Positions 46,101 to 57,750 of a stretch of DNA of 64,000 bases are shown here, piece after piece (the stretch's first letter is position 1; every line of letters begins with the position of its first letter). A program made the position numbers and the translations under genes. The notes under the pieces were generated by a model. That model ran no database searches and was not told where the DNA came from. It was given only the letters and a program-made list of their open reading frames with translations. The stretch comes from Primula veris (lineage: Eukaryota; Streptophyta; Magnoliopsida; Ericales; Primulaceae), in NCBI GenBank assembly GCA_963682055.1, contig OY821749.1:1059001-1123000 (forward strand), given 5' to 3'.

Positions 46101-48337
46101 AAAAATCTCGTAAGAAAGTCTTCAATTAGAAGATTGTCAAAACCAAAATACCAGGAACTACTATCAAAACCAGTTCATCAAACAAGTGATCCATCTTGAT
46201 AAGCGAAAATCCTATTTTTTTTGTAATTAGAACTACCAGCATAAAGTTGTGATACCCCGCAAATCTATGCTAAGAGCTAGTGATTTCAAATGAATGAATG
46301 ATATAAAGAATAAGAGAGTTAAAACCATTCAATATTTTTAGCAGAACCAGCAAATAAAGAAACCATAAACCAAAATATATCCATGCACATTTAACAAAGG
46401 AAAATGATAAGCAAAGATCCTCACCCAAAGGCGCTGCAAATTAGGACAGCAAGCAAGAAGCTTGCAAAGTTCATCACTCCCAATAGTCGCATAGCTCAAA
46501 TTCAAGAATGTCAGATTACCACAAGCCGGATATAGTACAGGGAAGTAAAAGGATGTAGCTACCCATAACCCCGAGACCGTCCTCAAATCCTTACATTTGC
46601 TAAACGCATTTTCCAAATCCGAAAACTGGCGAGGTGTCAGCTCTTGTTGAAAGCTCCCAGTACCGAGCTCCGACAGCTGTGGGGCCCGCACGAGTAGGCT
46701 ATGTAACTGTTCTAAGTTGATGTTTTCGTTGACTCTTAGGACTTTCAGGGATGTGCACCTAGTGACGAGTTTTTCGAGAGCGTCGAAGCTGACATCGCTG
46801 TGTGTGCTGGCGAAGTTTAGTGTTTCGAGTGAAGTGAAGGTGTCTGGGAAACAGCTTAGCCAATTTCCTGTGTCGTCTGCCATGGCGTTTTCTTGTATAT
46901 CGAGCTCTGTCAGGTTCCTGTATAAATAACAAAACAAGGTTTGTTAAAGAGTAGTTTTCTTGTAACAGATTTGAAGTAAAGATTCCTCAACACCTGGTAT
47001 ATACTAGAGGAGAACCAACATTTTCTTCCTAATACTTCACTATAAACATTAGTATTTTACCAATCAGTGTTATCCAATCCAAAAAACACAAACTGCAATT
47101 TTTTTTTATTATTTCTAGATTTTGCATATTGTTAAAAACCCTGAAAAAATATCTATTGTACTTTTTTAACGCAGCTACGAGAATTCTGGTCAGCAGGAAA
47201 TGCATGAGAACAGTTCCTCCTTGTCAACATTATGAAAATTAATTTGAAGAAAATAACATAGAAACTGTCTTTGAGTCATTGTGTCCATTTGTCATAATAG
47301 TGTAGAAGTCAACGACATAATATTATTATGTTTCTTCAAAAACATGGCAGCAAACATTCGCACAAATTGGACAATGTTTTACAAAGGACTTCAACGAAAG
47401 GATGAGACAAGAGAATAAGTGTTAAGATGCACTTATTTTCTTCTAAACCCAAACATGTTTTTTGGCAGAAAAAAACAAGAAAGGGGAGCTTTCAACACCA
47501 AATAATTCACATATGACTTGTTTAGCCGCATTTTTTCAGCAGATAAGCTTTGAGTTTTTCAGATTGGAAAGATGGGGTCCATACTGCTTAAAGCGCTTCA
47601 ATCATCATCAAGCAAAAAAAGCTGCAGTTGACAGTTACAACCAAACAAGGCCTAATAAGCTTACAGCCAAACAAGGCCATAGTGTTGTTTTTCGACCGCA
47701 TAGAAATCATACTCTCTTGTTAATTACAAGTACCTTAAACCGTCACAATGTAAATAATATGCAACAGAAGAACAACACACAGATCTAAATAGCATATCTG
47801 CATAGTTGACACCAAATAAGTATACCTGCAATGAGAAGCAATGGCAGCAAGACCGTTAGTGCTAAACCCATCACAGCTCACGAGGGAAAGCGCTTTAAAA
47901 TTTGGAAACGAATTCGCCAAAAAACTCATACTCTCATCACTAACAGTCATTCTCTTAAGCCTCAACTCCTCCAGAAAAGGGTAAGCAATCGCAAACACGG
48001 CGAGCCAGTGATGAATATCAGCTCCCCAATTATCAGGCACCATATTAAAATCCGAAAACCTCGGTTTCCCTTTTAAGGTCACACTTTTTATCTTCGGGAA
48101 CCTACGAGCCACGATCTCAGGAGATACAGAATAGCAGTTGCCTATAAAAACATGTGTACGAGACCATCTCTCGGCATTGTACCAGTCTTTGCACACGAGG
48201 GAGACCGAGCTCCTGTCCTTGGGAGAGTTCAAGAGAGAGAGAACTCTTTCTAACACCTCATCGGGGAAGGGAGAGAGTCGAATCGACTCGAGTGACTCAG
48301 GTGACTCGGGAGATTCCTTTCTTTTCTTCCGATCCAT
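43159..48337 (-). CDS. AFB6: TIR1/AFB auxin receptor F-box protein, AFB6-type
   Basis: Four coding exons on the minus strand: 48337-47826, 46917-46425, 44730-44337 and 43517-43159. All introns are GT-AG and the phases close to 585 residues, the family's normal length. Residues about 22-62 are the F-box ([26 protein letters not shown]), which docks on SKP1 of an SCF ubiquitin ligase; the rest is an LRR solenoid that holds inositol hexakisphosphate and auxin and recruits Aux/IAA repressors for degradation in the nucleus. Seen: [22 protein letters not shown] (Arg where TIR1 has His78), [24 protein letters not shown] with the auxin-contacting Arg, SVSGLLTD with the Ser, [10 protein letters not shown]. 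The RDAP end plus NWGAD and [20 protein letters not shown] match my memory of the AFB6 clade, which Brassicaceae lack; TIR1-, AFB2- and AFB4-type alternatives fit less well. The gene appears intact. Confidence 0.9.
43335..43355 (-). promoter_or_regulatory. Candidate miR393 target site, degraded in its 5' half
   Basis: This is the position in the coding region (MRSLWM) where TIR1 and AFB2/3 carry the miR393 site. GTCCCTTTGGA is kept, matching the miRNA 5' part with one G:U at position 11, but several bases opposite miRNA positions 13 and 17-19 differ. Regulation by miR393 is therefore uncertain. Confidence 0.5.
45296..45611. repeat. Direct repeats within AFB intron 2
   Basis: A ~60-base sequence with CTACTCTCAAAGCTC and GTATGTATTGTTTT occurs at about 45303-45363 and again at 45558-45612. 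Sequence between holds GGTCAAGGGGGGGAAAC, like a polypurine tract. The block to about 45915 could be part of an LTR element that inserted in the intron; the class is not certain. Confidence 0.4.
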
Positions 48338-48618
48338 CTCAAGATCGAAACTTTGAGCTCTCAGCCTTGAAATCTACATTCAACTAGCGAATACAAAAGA
48401 TTACAATAGGTTATGCACAGTATATAAATTCACAAATATCAGATCATCAAGAAATTCTTCTTAACAGTAAGCATTCGAGCTCAAACACTGGATTCAACAA
48501 CTAAATAAACATGAAAACGGTAACAAAGTTGTTTCCAGTGTTTCAAAATTAACACAAAGACTCGACAAATCTGAGTCAATAGGCTCAGATATCGGAACAA
48601 ACATACAAAAAAATTATA

Positions 48619-48709
48619 CTCCCTCTGTCCCATATCTATTGTCCCCTTTGTTGAATATATGTAAGGTATATTATAATGAAAGTGGACAATTGTTTTGGGA
48701 CGGAGGGAG
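48619..48709. mobile_element. Stowaway MITE, 91 bp
   Basis: Ends CTCCCTCTGTCCC and GGGACGGAGGGAG are inverted repeats with one mismatch, flanked by TA on both sides (48617-48618 and 48710-48711). Classical Stowaway (Tc1/mariner) structure. It lies just upstream of the AFB start codon, probably within the leader intron. Confidence 0.92.
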
Positions 48710-48949
48710 TACTTTGATACAACATAAACAAAACATCAAACCTATTCAAGCCACAACTACTTAACTTGTAACAAAACCTCCTTAATCATTTTAAATCTCA
48801 TCAAATCTCACTTCTAATAGAGCTAAAAAAACTCACTTCTTATCTCATCAAGTCAATTATGTAACCAAAATTACTCAATTAACCAAAGCTCTACCTTTTT
48901 CAAACTAGCAATTTACACCTTACATAACTTTTAACAAAAAAAGATCCAA

Positions 48950-49840
48950 TTTTTAACATACCCAGAAGAAAAAATGCAGAAATAGACAAATTTTGGTGAT
49001 AAAAAACCAATCTTTTAACACACCCACAGGAAAATAGATAAATTAAGTTCATACCCAGAATCAGATATGCAGAAATAAACAAGTTTTAGTGATAAATAAC
49101 CAATCTTTTAAAACACCCACAAGAAAATAGATAAATTAAGTTCATACCCAGAGGCATAAATGCAGAAATAAACAAGTTTTAGTGATAAATAACCAATCTT
49201 TTAACAAACCCACAAGAAAATAGATAAATTAAATTCATACCCAGAATCAGATATGCAAAAATAGAGAAATTAAGTTCATACCCAGAAGCATAAATGCAGA
49301 AATTGACAAGTTTTAGTGATAAAGAACCAATCTTTTAACATACCCACAACAAAATAGATAAATTAAGTTCATACCCATAATCAGATATGCAAAATTAAAT
49401 AAATTAAGTTCATACCCAGAATCAGATAAGCAAAAATAGCTAAATTAAGTTCATACCCAGAATCAGATAAGCAAAAATAGCTAAATTAAGTTCATACCCA
49501 GAATCAGATAAGCAAAAATAGCTAAATTAAGTTCATACCCAGAATCAGATAAGCAAAAATATAGAAATTAAGTTCATACCCAGAATCAGAGATGCAGAAA
49601 AAACTAAATTAAGTTCATACCCAGAATCAGATAAGCAAAAATAGCTAAATTAAGTTCATACCCAGAATCAGATAAGCAAAAGTATAGAAATTAAGTTCAT
49701 ACCCAGAATCAGATAAGCAAAAATAGCTAAATTAAGTTCATAACCAGAATCAGATAAGCAAAAATATAGAAATTAAGTTCAGACCCAGAATCAGATAAGC
49801 AAAAATAGGTAAATTAAGTCCATACCCATAAGCAGAGATG
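48950..49840. repeat. Minisatellite with 41-bp and ~93-bp units
   Basis: From 49409 to 49819, eleven copies occur at exactly 41-base steps (unit with TTCATACCCAGAATCAGATA and GCAAAAATAGCTAAATTAAG). To the left the same core recurs at 93- to 94-base steps (49048, 49141, 49234-49275, 49369), carrying an extra AACAAGTTTTAGTGATAA block. No coding value. Confidence 0.92.
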
Positions 49841-50288
49841 CATAAATAGAGATAGATAAGTGTGTATATAATAAGTATGAAGAATATAATTATTATACCT
49901 GAAAGTCAAATAAGAGAGATCTGATATGAAAGGTGCTAAAATAACCAAACTTTGGACAAATATTAATAAGTTTATATGTATCTATATATCTGTATAAATT
50001 GGATTATTGAAACTCTCTCTCTCTCTACTCTCTCTACTCTCTCTCTTACCTGGTGAGAGATGGAGCAGCACCAGAAAGATCCAACGGGGAAAGCAATCGG
50101 TCCCCAATTATTATCATTTTTTTATGCTTATAATAAAGAACTACAACAAAATAATAATACTAATTTAATGTTACTAGTAATAGTAGTAGTTATTAAATTA
50201 AAAAACTCTGCTACATTATGGCTTATGGGGATTTGTTTATTTGTGTAAGTAAACACTGTTTCTCAAATCACCCCCTGTGAACTATGCA

Positions 50289-51545
50289 GGGGTGGAAAGC
50301 AGGGTAGCTGATTCACTCGAGTCCGTGTTATTCTGCTTTCACATCTATTAAATCTATTTAAAAAATTTAACTATAAAAGATTTAAACAGATTCAATGGCC
50401 GTGGAAGCAGAGTAACCCTGACTCTGAATCAGGTACTCTGCTTCCGTAGGGGTGGGGGAACAAATTGTTTTTTTAATTTGAAAATGTTGAAACTACCTTC
50501 CCGTCTAGTTTTGGGTTCATGTCTTTGTAAATCGGACCGAAATTGTACGATCCCGTCTCGTTTCTGTTTCACGTCTTTGTAAACCGGACCGAAATAGTTT
50601 GATACCGTCTGGTTTCGGTTCACGTCTTTGTAACCGGGACCGAAATTATACAATCCTGTCTGGTTTCGCTTCACGTCTTTGTAAACCGGAACGAAATAGT
50701 GTGATCCCGTCTGGTTTCGGTTCACGTCTTTATAACCCGGACCAAAATAGTACGATCCCGTCTGGTTCGCTTCACGTCTTTGTAAACCGGACCGAAATAG
50801 TGTGATCCCGTCTGGTTCCGGTTCACGTCTTTATAACCCGGACCAAAATAGTACGATCCCGTCTGGTTCCGGTTCACGTCTTTGTAAACCGGACCGAAAT
50901 AGTACGATCCCGTGTGGTTTATGTTCACGTCTTTGTAAACCGGACCGAAATAGTACGATCATGTCTGGTTCCGGTTCACGTCTTTGTAAACCGGACAGAA
51001 ATAGTACGATTCCGTCTGGTTCCGGTTCACGTCTTTGTAAACCGGACCGAAATAGTGTGATCCCGTCTGATTCCGATTCACGTCTTTGTAAACCGGACCG
51101 AAATAGTACGATCCCGTCTGGTTTCGGTTCACGTCTTTGTAAACCGGACCGAATTAAAAAAATTGGATGTGTGTTTTCTTTACAATTTATAAACATGTCA
51201 TTACAATTGTATTTTTGTTTGTCATACTCGTTATTTATTTATTTTATACGTATTTTGTAAGATTTTTTGTCTGAAACTTGATTTATTATAATGTCATTGT
51301 TTTTCTCGATTTATTTTTTATTTTTTTAAATGTTTTTTTTCTGAATTTAAATGTATTTCCATTGTGTAAAAGTAAATTTTCTTAATTTATTCCTCAAAAT
51401 ACACCAAAGTCGAATCGAATCAAACGATTTTAGTTTAGTTTAGATTTCATTTCTAAAAACATGAAAACCGAGCCGAAACCAAACTGATTAAAACTATTGT
51501 TTTGATTTCGGTTTCACCCAAAACCGAACTATGAGCACCCCTAGA
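50289..51545. mobile_element. hAT-like element containing a 51-bp minisatellite
   Basis: Starts CAGGGGTGGAAAGCAG and ends GAGCACCCCTA, a short inverted match (AGGGGTG/CACCCCT) like other hAT-type elements here. About half is the 51-bp array; the right part carries AACCGAGCCGAAACC. No clear 8-bp duplication is seen, so class is tentative. Confidence 0.45.
50499..51160. repeat. 51-bp minisatellite, 13 copies
   Basis: The word CACGTCTTTGTAAACCGGAC recurs at 50518, 50570, 50620, 50672, 50723, 50773, 50824, 50875, 50926, 50977, 51028, 51079 and 51130, i.e. steps of 50-52, mostly 51. As 51 is a multiple of three, long open frames with a 17-residue repeat arise on both strands; they are not genes. 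Confidence 0.95.
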
Positions 51546-53044
51546 GCTGTGTGTGTTTTGCAAATAAATTCCATAAATTATTGAAAATTGTAATTGTACT
51601 TCTTAGGCTATCTTTGTCTTGCAATGAACTTATATTGCAATCGAGACCAAACTTAAAAGGGCGTAATGTTGTGTTACGTTTGTTAACTTTTTGACGAATG
51701 CTTCGTTTGATACGTATATTTATTTGTCAAAACTCATATGCATCATTAAAGGTTAGCAAAAGAGTCATATTTAGGAAATTTAACCATAAAAAGTCGTATC
51801 AAAGCACACACAAAAATGTATTTACAAAAAAAAATAGTTTATACTAACAATTACTGTCTATAGAATACAGTAGATCATAACGAGATAGAAACAATTCAAA
51901 TAAAAGTTGCGAAAGAGTCGTATTTAGGCAATTTAACCATAAAAAGACGCATCAAAGTGAAACAAAAAATGTATTTACAAAAAATCAGTGTATACTAACA
52001 ATTTATGTCTATATATTATATTAGATCATAAGAGCAAGCATTGTATACACCCTATATCATTTTTTTTATCCATATTTTGAGAATTATTTTGATTTTTACT
52101 ATAAAAAAAAAAAAACCTCAATCACGTTATTCTTTTGTAACATGATATGTTCCAATATGTCTCATAAATGAGAAAGAAAAAAAGTCTCCCCCATAATTAT
52201 TTAATATTAAAACTCTAATTATTTGTTTTTTTATTCTTAGTTTGAAAGAGAAAGTAAATAAGAAAATTTATAGGGAAGCTTATTTAATAATATTAAAACT
52301 CTAATCATTTGTGTTTTTATTCTTAGTTACGTGCAAAGAGAAAGAAAAATAAGAAAATTTATAAGTAATAGATGTAAAAGTGTTATGTAAAATTAGAAAA
52401 AATGTAGTTTTTTTTTTTTTTTTTTGAATTTGGAAAAATTAAAAAGTAAGCAGTGCTTGGTGTAACAGATAGAAACAATAGAAATAAATATTTAAGTATA
52501 ACAATCATTTCTCTTATAATTAAACATTGTCAACTCTAATATTTAAGATGAAAGTACAAAACCCAGATAATTGAAGTATTGTAAAGTTAAAAATTGAATG
52601 ATCCAGCATAGTTCTTTGTGCAACAAATGAAAAGGGCTCCCTCTCCCAAAAGAAATATTGAGGTTTTATTTACTTACTTGTAACTTTAATCACTGTGTAT
52701 ATCCATTTGAAAAATAAAATTTTAAATTTTTTCATAAAATTTAACATTTGAATAATGTAATAAAATTTTAAAAAATTCGATTTCGACAATTTAGATATAA
52801 GTTATTTATTATATACCCAACAATAATATTTTACAAAGGATTATTGTTTGAGATTCCTTTTTGGAAGCTTACTATAGACACGTAGTAAAAGTCGCATGAT
52901 ATGAAAATTACTGTACATTTATTGTGAACATAAATAGTCATATAATTTGCAAGTGGCGCCGACCATTTATCTCTCTATCACCTCATTTTCTTATTGGAAC
53001 TTGTCGTGTTGTAAACCTATGGTATAAATTGTATTTAATGTTTT
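51546..53044. other. Intergenic, AT-rich
   Basis: Contains two diverged direct repeats: GAGTCATATTTAGG...AATTTAACCATAAAAAG at about 51761 and at 51917 (each ~130 bases, with GTATTTACAAAAA). No gene recognised. Confidence 0.45.
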
Positions 53045-53248
53045 CACTATAAAAAAAAATTAAAAAAATACTGAAATAGCGACGGAATTAGTGACGGTAT
53101 TTTTTGTTACGAGTTTATTAGCGACGGTTTTTGTGACGGCTTTGTGACAGTCTAGTCAATTTGCGACAGATTTGTGACAGTTTTTTAAATTAGCGACATG
53201 GTTGTGACAGATTTTGACTCTCACTAAATCAAACATTATTTTGTAGTG
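53045..53248 (+). mobile_element. CACTA-like MITE, GTGACAG family, copy 5 (best ends)
   Basis: CACTATAAAAAAAAA at the left and TTATTTTGTAGTG at the right are inverted ends; TTT on each side would be the 3-bp target duplication expected of CACTA elements. Interior GCGACGG, GTGACGG and GTGACAG motifs. Confidence 0.85.
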
Positions 53249-53626
53249 TTTTCTTTGATTTTTAATGAAGTTTTGATAGTCTAATTTTATATTAGTTGTA
53301 TATTATGAAACTACGTGCAATTTTGATCGATTTATAACTTGTATCAAAATTGTCGAAATGAATTTTTTTTTAAATCTAATCATAAAATTTAACATTTGAA
53401 CTATATAATCAACTTTTGAAAATTTTCATTCTAACAATTTTGATACAAATTTTTGACCCGTCAAAATTGCACAACAATTAAATATGAACGATATTAACCT
53501 TTGATTTGATTACTTATGAAATGACATAAAGCAGGTGGTAACGTTGCAACTTACAATAACGCCTCTCATAGATATATATCAACTTATAAGTTATAAATAT
53601 TATCAAATCACATATTACATATACAT

Positions 53627-53817
53627 TAAAAAAAAAAAAAAAAAATACTCAGGGATTAGTGACGGTATTTTTTATTATGAGCTTATTAGCGACGGTTTTT
53701 ATGACGGCTTTGTGATAGTTTAGTCAATTTGCGACAGATTTGTGACAGCTTTTTAAATTAGCGACAATCCTTGTGACAGCTTTTGATTCTCACTGAATCA
53801 AATATTACTTTATAGTG
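53627..53817 (+). mobile_element. CACTA-like MITE, GTGACAG family, copy 6
   Basis: CATTAAAAAAA start, GGGATTAGTGACGG, GTGACAG-type motifs and TTTATAGTG end. It lies only 380 bases from copy 5 in the same orientation. Confidence 0.8.
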
Positions 53818-55341
53818 GTAAATTTTCTATACTGTGTTACAGAGAATTTTAAATCTAATTTAAGCTATAGTACTAAGGTACAAACAAATTACTTGTGAAA
53901 CTAAGTACATATATAACTGACAACTCCATGAAAGATAGCATTGCTATGGACCTACAACTAGATTTTTTCTAAATTAAGTTACGATTAACCTCATATAACA
54001 TTTATTGACTGGTTTTTTTTCAGGTAAATTGTATGTTTATGGAGTAAAAAAAAAAAGTAATGTATCATTTTTATTTATCCATGATTATTGGGCACTGCAT
54101 GGGAAGTATTTGACTTGTTATGTTACTACTATCATAGTATCATTTTTCCTTTCTGGTTTTATAATACATCAAACTATCTGCTTTTAATGATTTGGATACC
54201 CATCTTTCAAATTTTCTAATTTAGGTACCACACTATAATAACTTTCCAATTTAGATACCACCGTCTAAATAAATCACGGAATCATGTCACGTGACATTTG
54301 ACAAACATTAATTTGAGAGGCTAATTTGACAATTTTGCATAAAAATATGTCATCTTATATAAATATTTTTTCCAATTTCACACACAACAAAAATTTGGAT
54401 TATATGCTAATTTTTTTTTAGCATATAAATGTATTTTTTCCCTTTTTCCTTTTCACAATATTTGAAGATATATAAAATGATGTACGTATAAATTGTACTT
54501 TGTTAGAATAGTCCCCATAAGAGTGTTCTTGAACTTTGTTTGACAATCTTGTACACCTTTGATTGTGAAGTTTTTTGTTTTGGTCCAAAAGCTAAATTCT
54601 TAAGAAAAACCTTTAAAATTTCAATCTTCTAATTTAAAATTAAGTGTGACAATATGACTAGTCCAAAAAAATAAACTGTTTCAAACCCATGAAGTTTGAC
54701 TAATGGTCCAATGACCATATTCTAAAACAGTTACCTGATAAAAAAAAGTCATTTGTTACATCTAAAAAATGACCACCATTTATGTATCTTGACCACTCTT
54801 TTGCTTTGCAAACCTTATCCTACAGTACACATCATTCACAATAACTTTTCAGAAACGAGAAAGAAAAAGGAAAACTTTTTGCCAAATAAGCACTCAACTT
54901 TAACAATAATGTGAATATACTTCCATTTAGAAATGATTATATTTATATAAACAACAAAATGTTCACATCCATTTAACAAAAAAAATAGCCTAGCTACATG
55001 TTACTTGCTTAAGATAAGTTCAAATATCTCTTGACTAAACTTGGATAATTGGTACTCTCATCAAATAAGTGTTTTATTTTATTTTATCCAATCAATATCT
55101 TTTAGTTATCTCTATGATTAGAAATTAAAAACAGGGCCCCTTTAAGTTCTTGTCCCCTAAACTTAAAAAAACCCATGTTCAAACTTATCTTTTCTTTTTC
55201 TTATAGAGGTCCACATCACCACTCAATATTTGTCTACTAGCAAGAAGGTATTAATGTTAACTAGGGTTTCTATTTGTATTGGGGGGTACATACACGTGGC
55301 ATCTATTTAGCAGCCTCCCCCATGAGGGCCATGCATACCAT
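53818..55341. other. Intergenic, AT-rich
   Basis: No gene recognised. Confidence 0.4.
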
Positions 55342-55537
55342 CACTAAATAAAAAAAAAAAAAAAATAGGGACGGGATTAGTAACGGTATTTTTTGTTACG
55401 AGCTTATTAGTGACGGTTTTTGTGACGGTTTTGTGACAGTTTAGTCAATTTGTGACGGCTTTATGACAGTTTAGTCAATTTGTGACAGACTTGTGACAAT
55501 TTTTGACTCTCACTAAATCAAACATTATTTTGTAACG
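55342..55537 (+). mobile_element. CACTA-like MITE, GTGACAG family, copy 7
   Basis: CACTAAATAAAAAAAAA start, AGGGACGGGATTAGTAACGG, repeated GTGACAG/GTGACGG motifs; the last bases read TTTTGTAACG in place of TTTTGTAGTG. The segment TTTAGTCAATTTGTGAC is doubled here. Confidence 0.8.
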
Positions 55538-56750
55538 AATATTAGTCATTATTTATTTTATTTTATTTTATTGGGGAAAAGTCACTCTTTATGCTGTAAA
55601 AACAGACTTAGTATTTGGAGACTTAAATTACATATAAATATTTTGTTTGGCTATATCACTTGAATCTCATGATTGGAATGCGAGTTCGGTGGTTCTCATA
55701 AATACTATATTAACGATTACATGCAAAAATAGTGACATATTTTATTTGACATGAATGTCAACGATGAGATACGAAAATAGCGATAAATTTTGTTTTTCAA
55801 AGTTTTAATCGGAGATGATATGACAACCTAAATCAAATTTATCTCATAGAATGAAAGAGTTGCATGGTGATCCCTAGGTCGTAACACGTCTGGTCATTAA
55901 TTAACTTCTCGTGTTGCGACACTGACCGAAACTATATTTTGTAGCAGTTTAAGAATGCGATTCAACTTAATAACTTCCCCTATATGTTAATTAGTTTCGA
56001 CATCAAAATATATTAAAATATAGTAGCATTTTCCAATGATAGTAAGAATAGTCTTATTCCAAATGTATTTAGCGTCGGTCCATCTTTTCAATTCTCATTC
56101 ATAATCCATCCTATTGAATTGACAACACAAGATTAATAATCTCGCAGCCAAACAAAGGCCACCGAAAACAAAACAGTGTCGTTTAAGAATGGTTTTGAGC
56201 CACTAGATTGACAATACGGGATCAATAATTGAGCAACGAAACGAGACCTCATAGCATAATTATCAACGAAACGACCCTGTTTTATTTCGTTAATACCAAA
56301 ATTTCGTTAATACCGAAAACAAAACAGGGTCGTTTAAGAATGGTTTTGAGCCAATGCATCCCACTAAGACACTCATAGTGACATTGAATAAAATGTTGAA
56401 AAAATTATCTCATCAGATGAATGTACTCCTTGTGATAGGGTGAAGTGGTGGAATATATTGGGAAATAAAGCAATTAGCAAATGACACATAGCTAGTCTAT
56501 AATTAAATAGGTTGGTGTGATAGATTCAATGTTTGGTAATAAGCCACTTCCAAAATGTTTCATCAATTCTCTATCTTTAGCTTGACTTCTCAAGTAGAAA
56601 ATACATGTTTTTGATGAAATATCAAAATGTCACGAGGCTCATTTATATTATTCATCATTGCAGTACATAAGTCAGTTGGTTTTATCCTAATGTTATGGAG
56701 TAAATTTTGGATTGGTATCTTATTTATAACTTAATTAAGAATTGGTTAAT
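55538..56750. other. Intergenic with short direct and inverted repeats
   Basis: CCGAAAACAAAACAG and GTCGTTTAAGAATGGTTTTG occur at about 56161-56195 and 56306-56350; AACGACCCTGTTTTATTTCG at 56270 is the reverse complement of part of the second copy, giving a hairpin. No gene recognised. Confidence 0.5.
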
Positions 56751-57310
56751 GAAAAAAATCTAAGTAATTTTAAAAATAGTTAGAGTCATTTTAAGTTATT
56801 TTAAAAACAATCTGAGTTATTTTAAAAAACAGTCTGAGTCGTTTTAAGTCATTTTTAAAACAGTCTGAGTCATTTTAAGTTATTTTAAAAATAATCTGAG
56901 TAATTTTAAAAACAGATTGAGTCGTTTTAAATCATTTAAAAACAGTCTGAATCGTTTTAATTCATTTTAAAAACAGTCTGAGTCATTTTCAATCATTTTA
57001 AAAACAGTCTGAGCAATTTAATAACAATGTGAGTAATTTTAAAAACAGTTTTAGTTATTTCGAGTCATTTTAAAAACAGTCTGAGTCATTTTAAAACCAA
57101 TCTGAGCTAATTTAAGTCATTTTAAAAACAGTCTGAGTCATTTTAAGTAATTTTAAAAACAATCTGAGTTATATTTAAACCATTTGAAAAACAGTATGAG
57201 TCATTTTCGGTAAGTTTAAAAACAGTCTGAGTCATTTCAAAAAAACAGCTTAAATAATTTTAAAAACAATCTAAGTCATTTTTTAGTCATTTGAAAACAA
57301 TAGCAAGTTA
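56750..57310. repeat. Degenerate minisatellite, GTCTGAGTCATTTTAA type
   Basis: About 20 imperfect units built of TTTTAAAAACAGTCTGAG and TCATTTTAAGTCA words, with variable spacing of about 20-35 bases. Confidence 0.85.
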
Positions 57311-57319
57311 TTTTAAAGT

Positions 57320-57750
57320 TTTTAACATTTTTTGGACTTTCCGGCCTTTTCTGACTTTTTCGAACTTTTTTTTTGTGATTTTGGATTTTTTTATTTTTCT
57401 TCATTTAATTAATTTTTTTTTACCAATTTTCTTCATTTAATTTTTTTTTGTGATTTTTGATTTTTTTGATTTTTGGGGTTTTTTTTTTTATTTTTTACTA
57501 ATTTTGGGTTTTTTCATGTTTCCGGTTTTCTTGAACTTTTTTTCATTTTTTTTGTGATTTTGGTTTTTTGGTTTTTTGGAATTTTGGATTTTTCTTGGTA
57601 TTTTTACCATTTTTTCGGGTTTTTTTTTTGTTGAGTTCCCGACTTTTTTAAAGGTTTTTTTTTTTGTATTTTCATTTTTTTTAGTTTTTTCTTATTTTTT
57701 TTATTTTTTGAGTTTTCCCTATTTTTTTCATTTTATTTTTATTTTTATTA
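57320..57750. repeat. T-rich low-complexity tract
   Basis: Nearly pure pyrimidine runs of T interrupted by GG/GA (TTTTTGGATTTTT words) for about 430 bases. Confidence 0.85.

Larger units (their letters stand above)
48384..50049 (-). other. Probable 5'UTR intron of the AFB gene
   Basis: On the minus strand CTCACCAG|GTAAGAG at 50050/50049 is a strong splice donor, and acceptors CGCTAG (ends 48384) or ATGTAG (ends 48374) lie just before the ATG at 48337. The segment between holds a CT/GA microsatellite (50008-50046), a minisatellite and a Stowaway MITE and no open frame. Inferred from the splice signals only. Confidence 0.5.

Noticed and set aside
47462..48387. Several plus-strand open frames
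   Set aside because: Antisense to exon 1 and intron 1 of the AFB gene; no recognisable product.
48950..49840. Regular repeats resembling a CRISPR array
   Set aside because: Eukaryotic DNA; units are head-to-tail with no unique spacers, i.e. a minisatellite.
50429..51260. Long open frames with 17-residue repeats on both strands
   Set aside because: They arise from a 51-bp minisatellite whose period is a multiple of three; no start, splice or protein family supports them.
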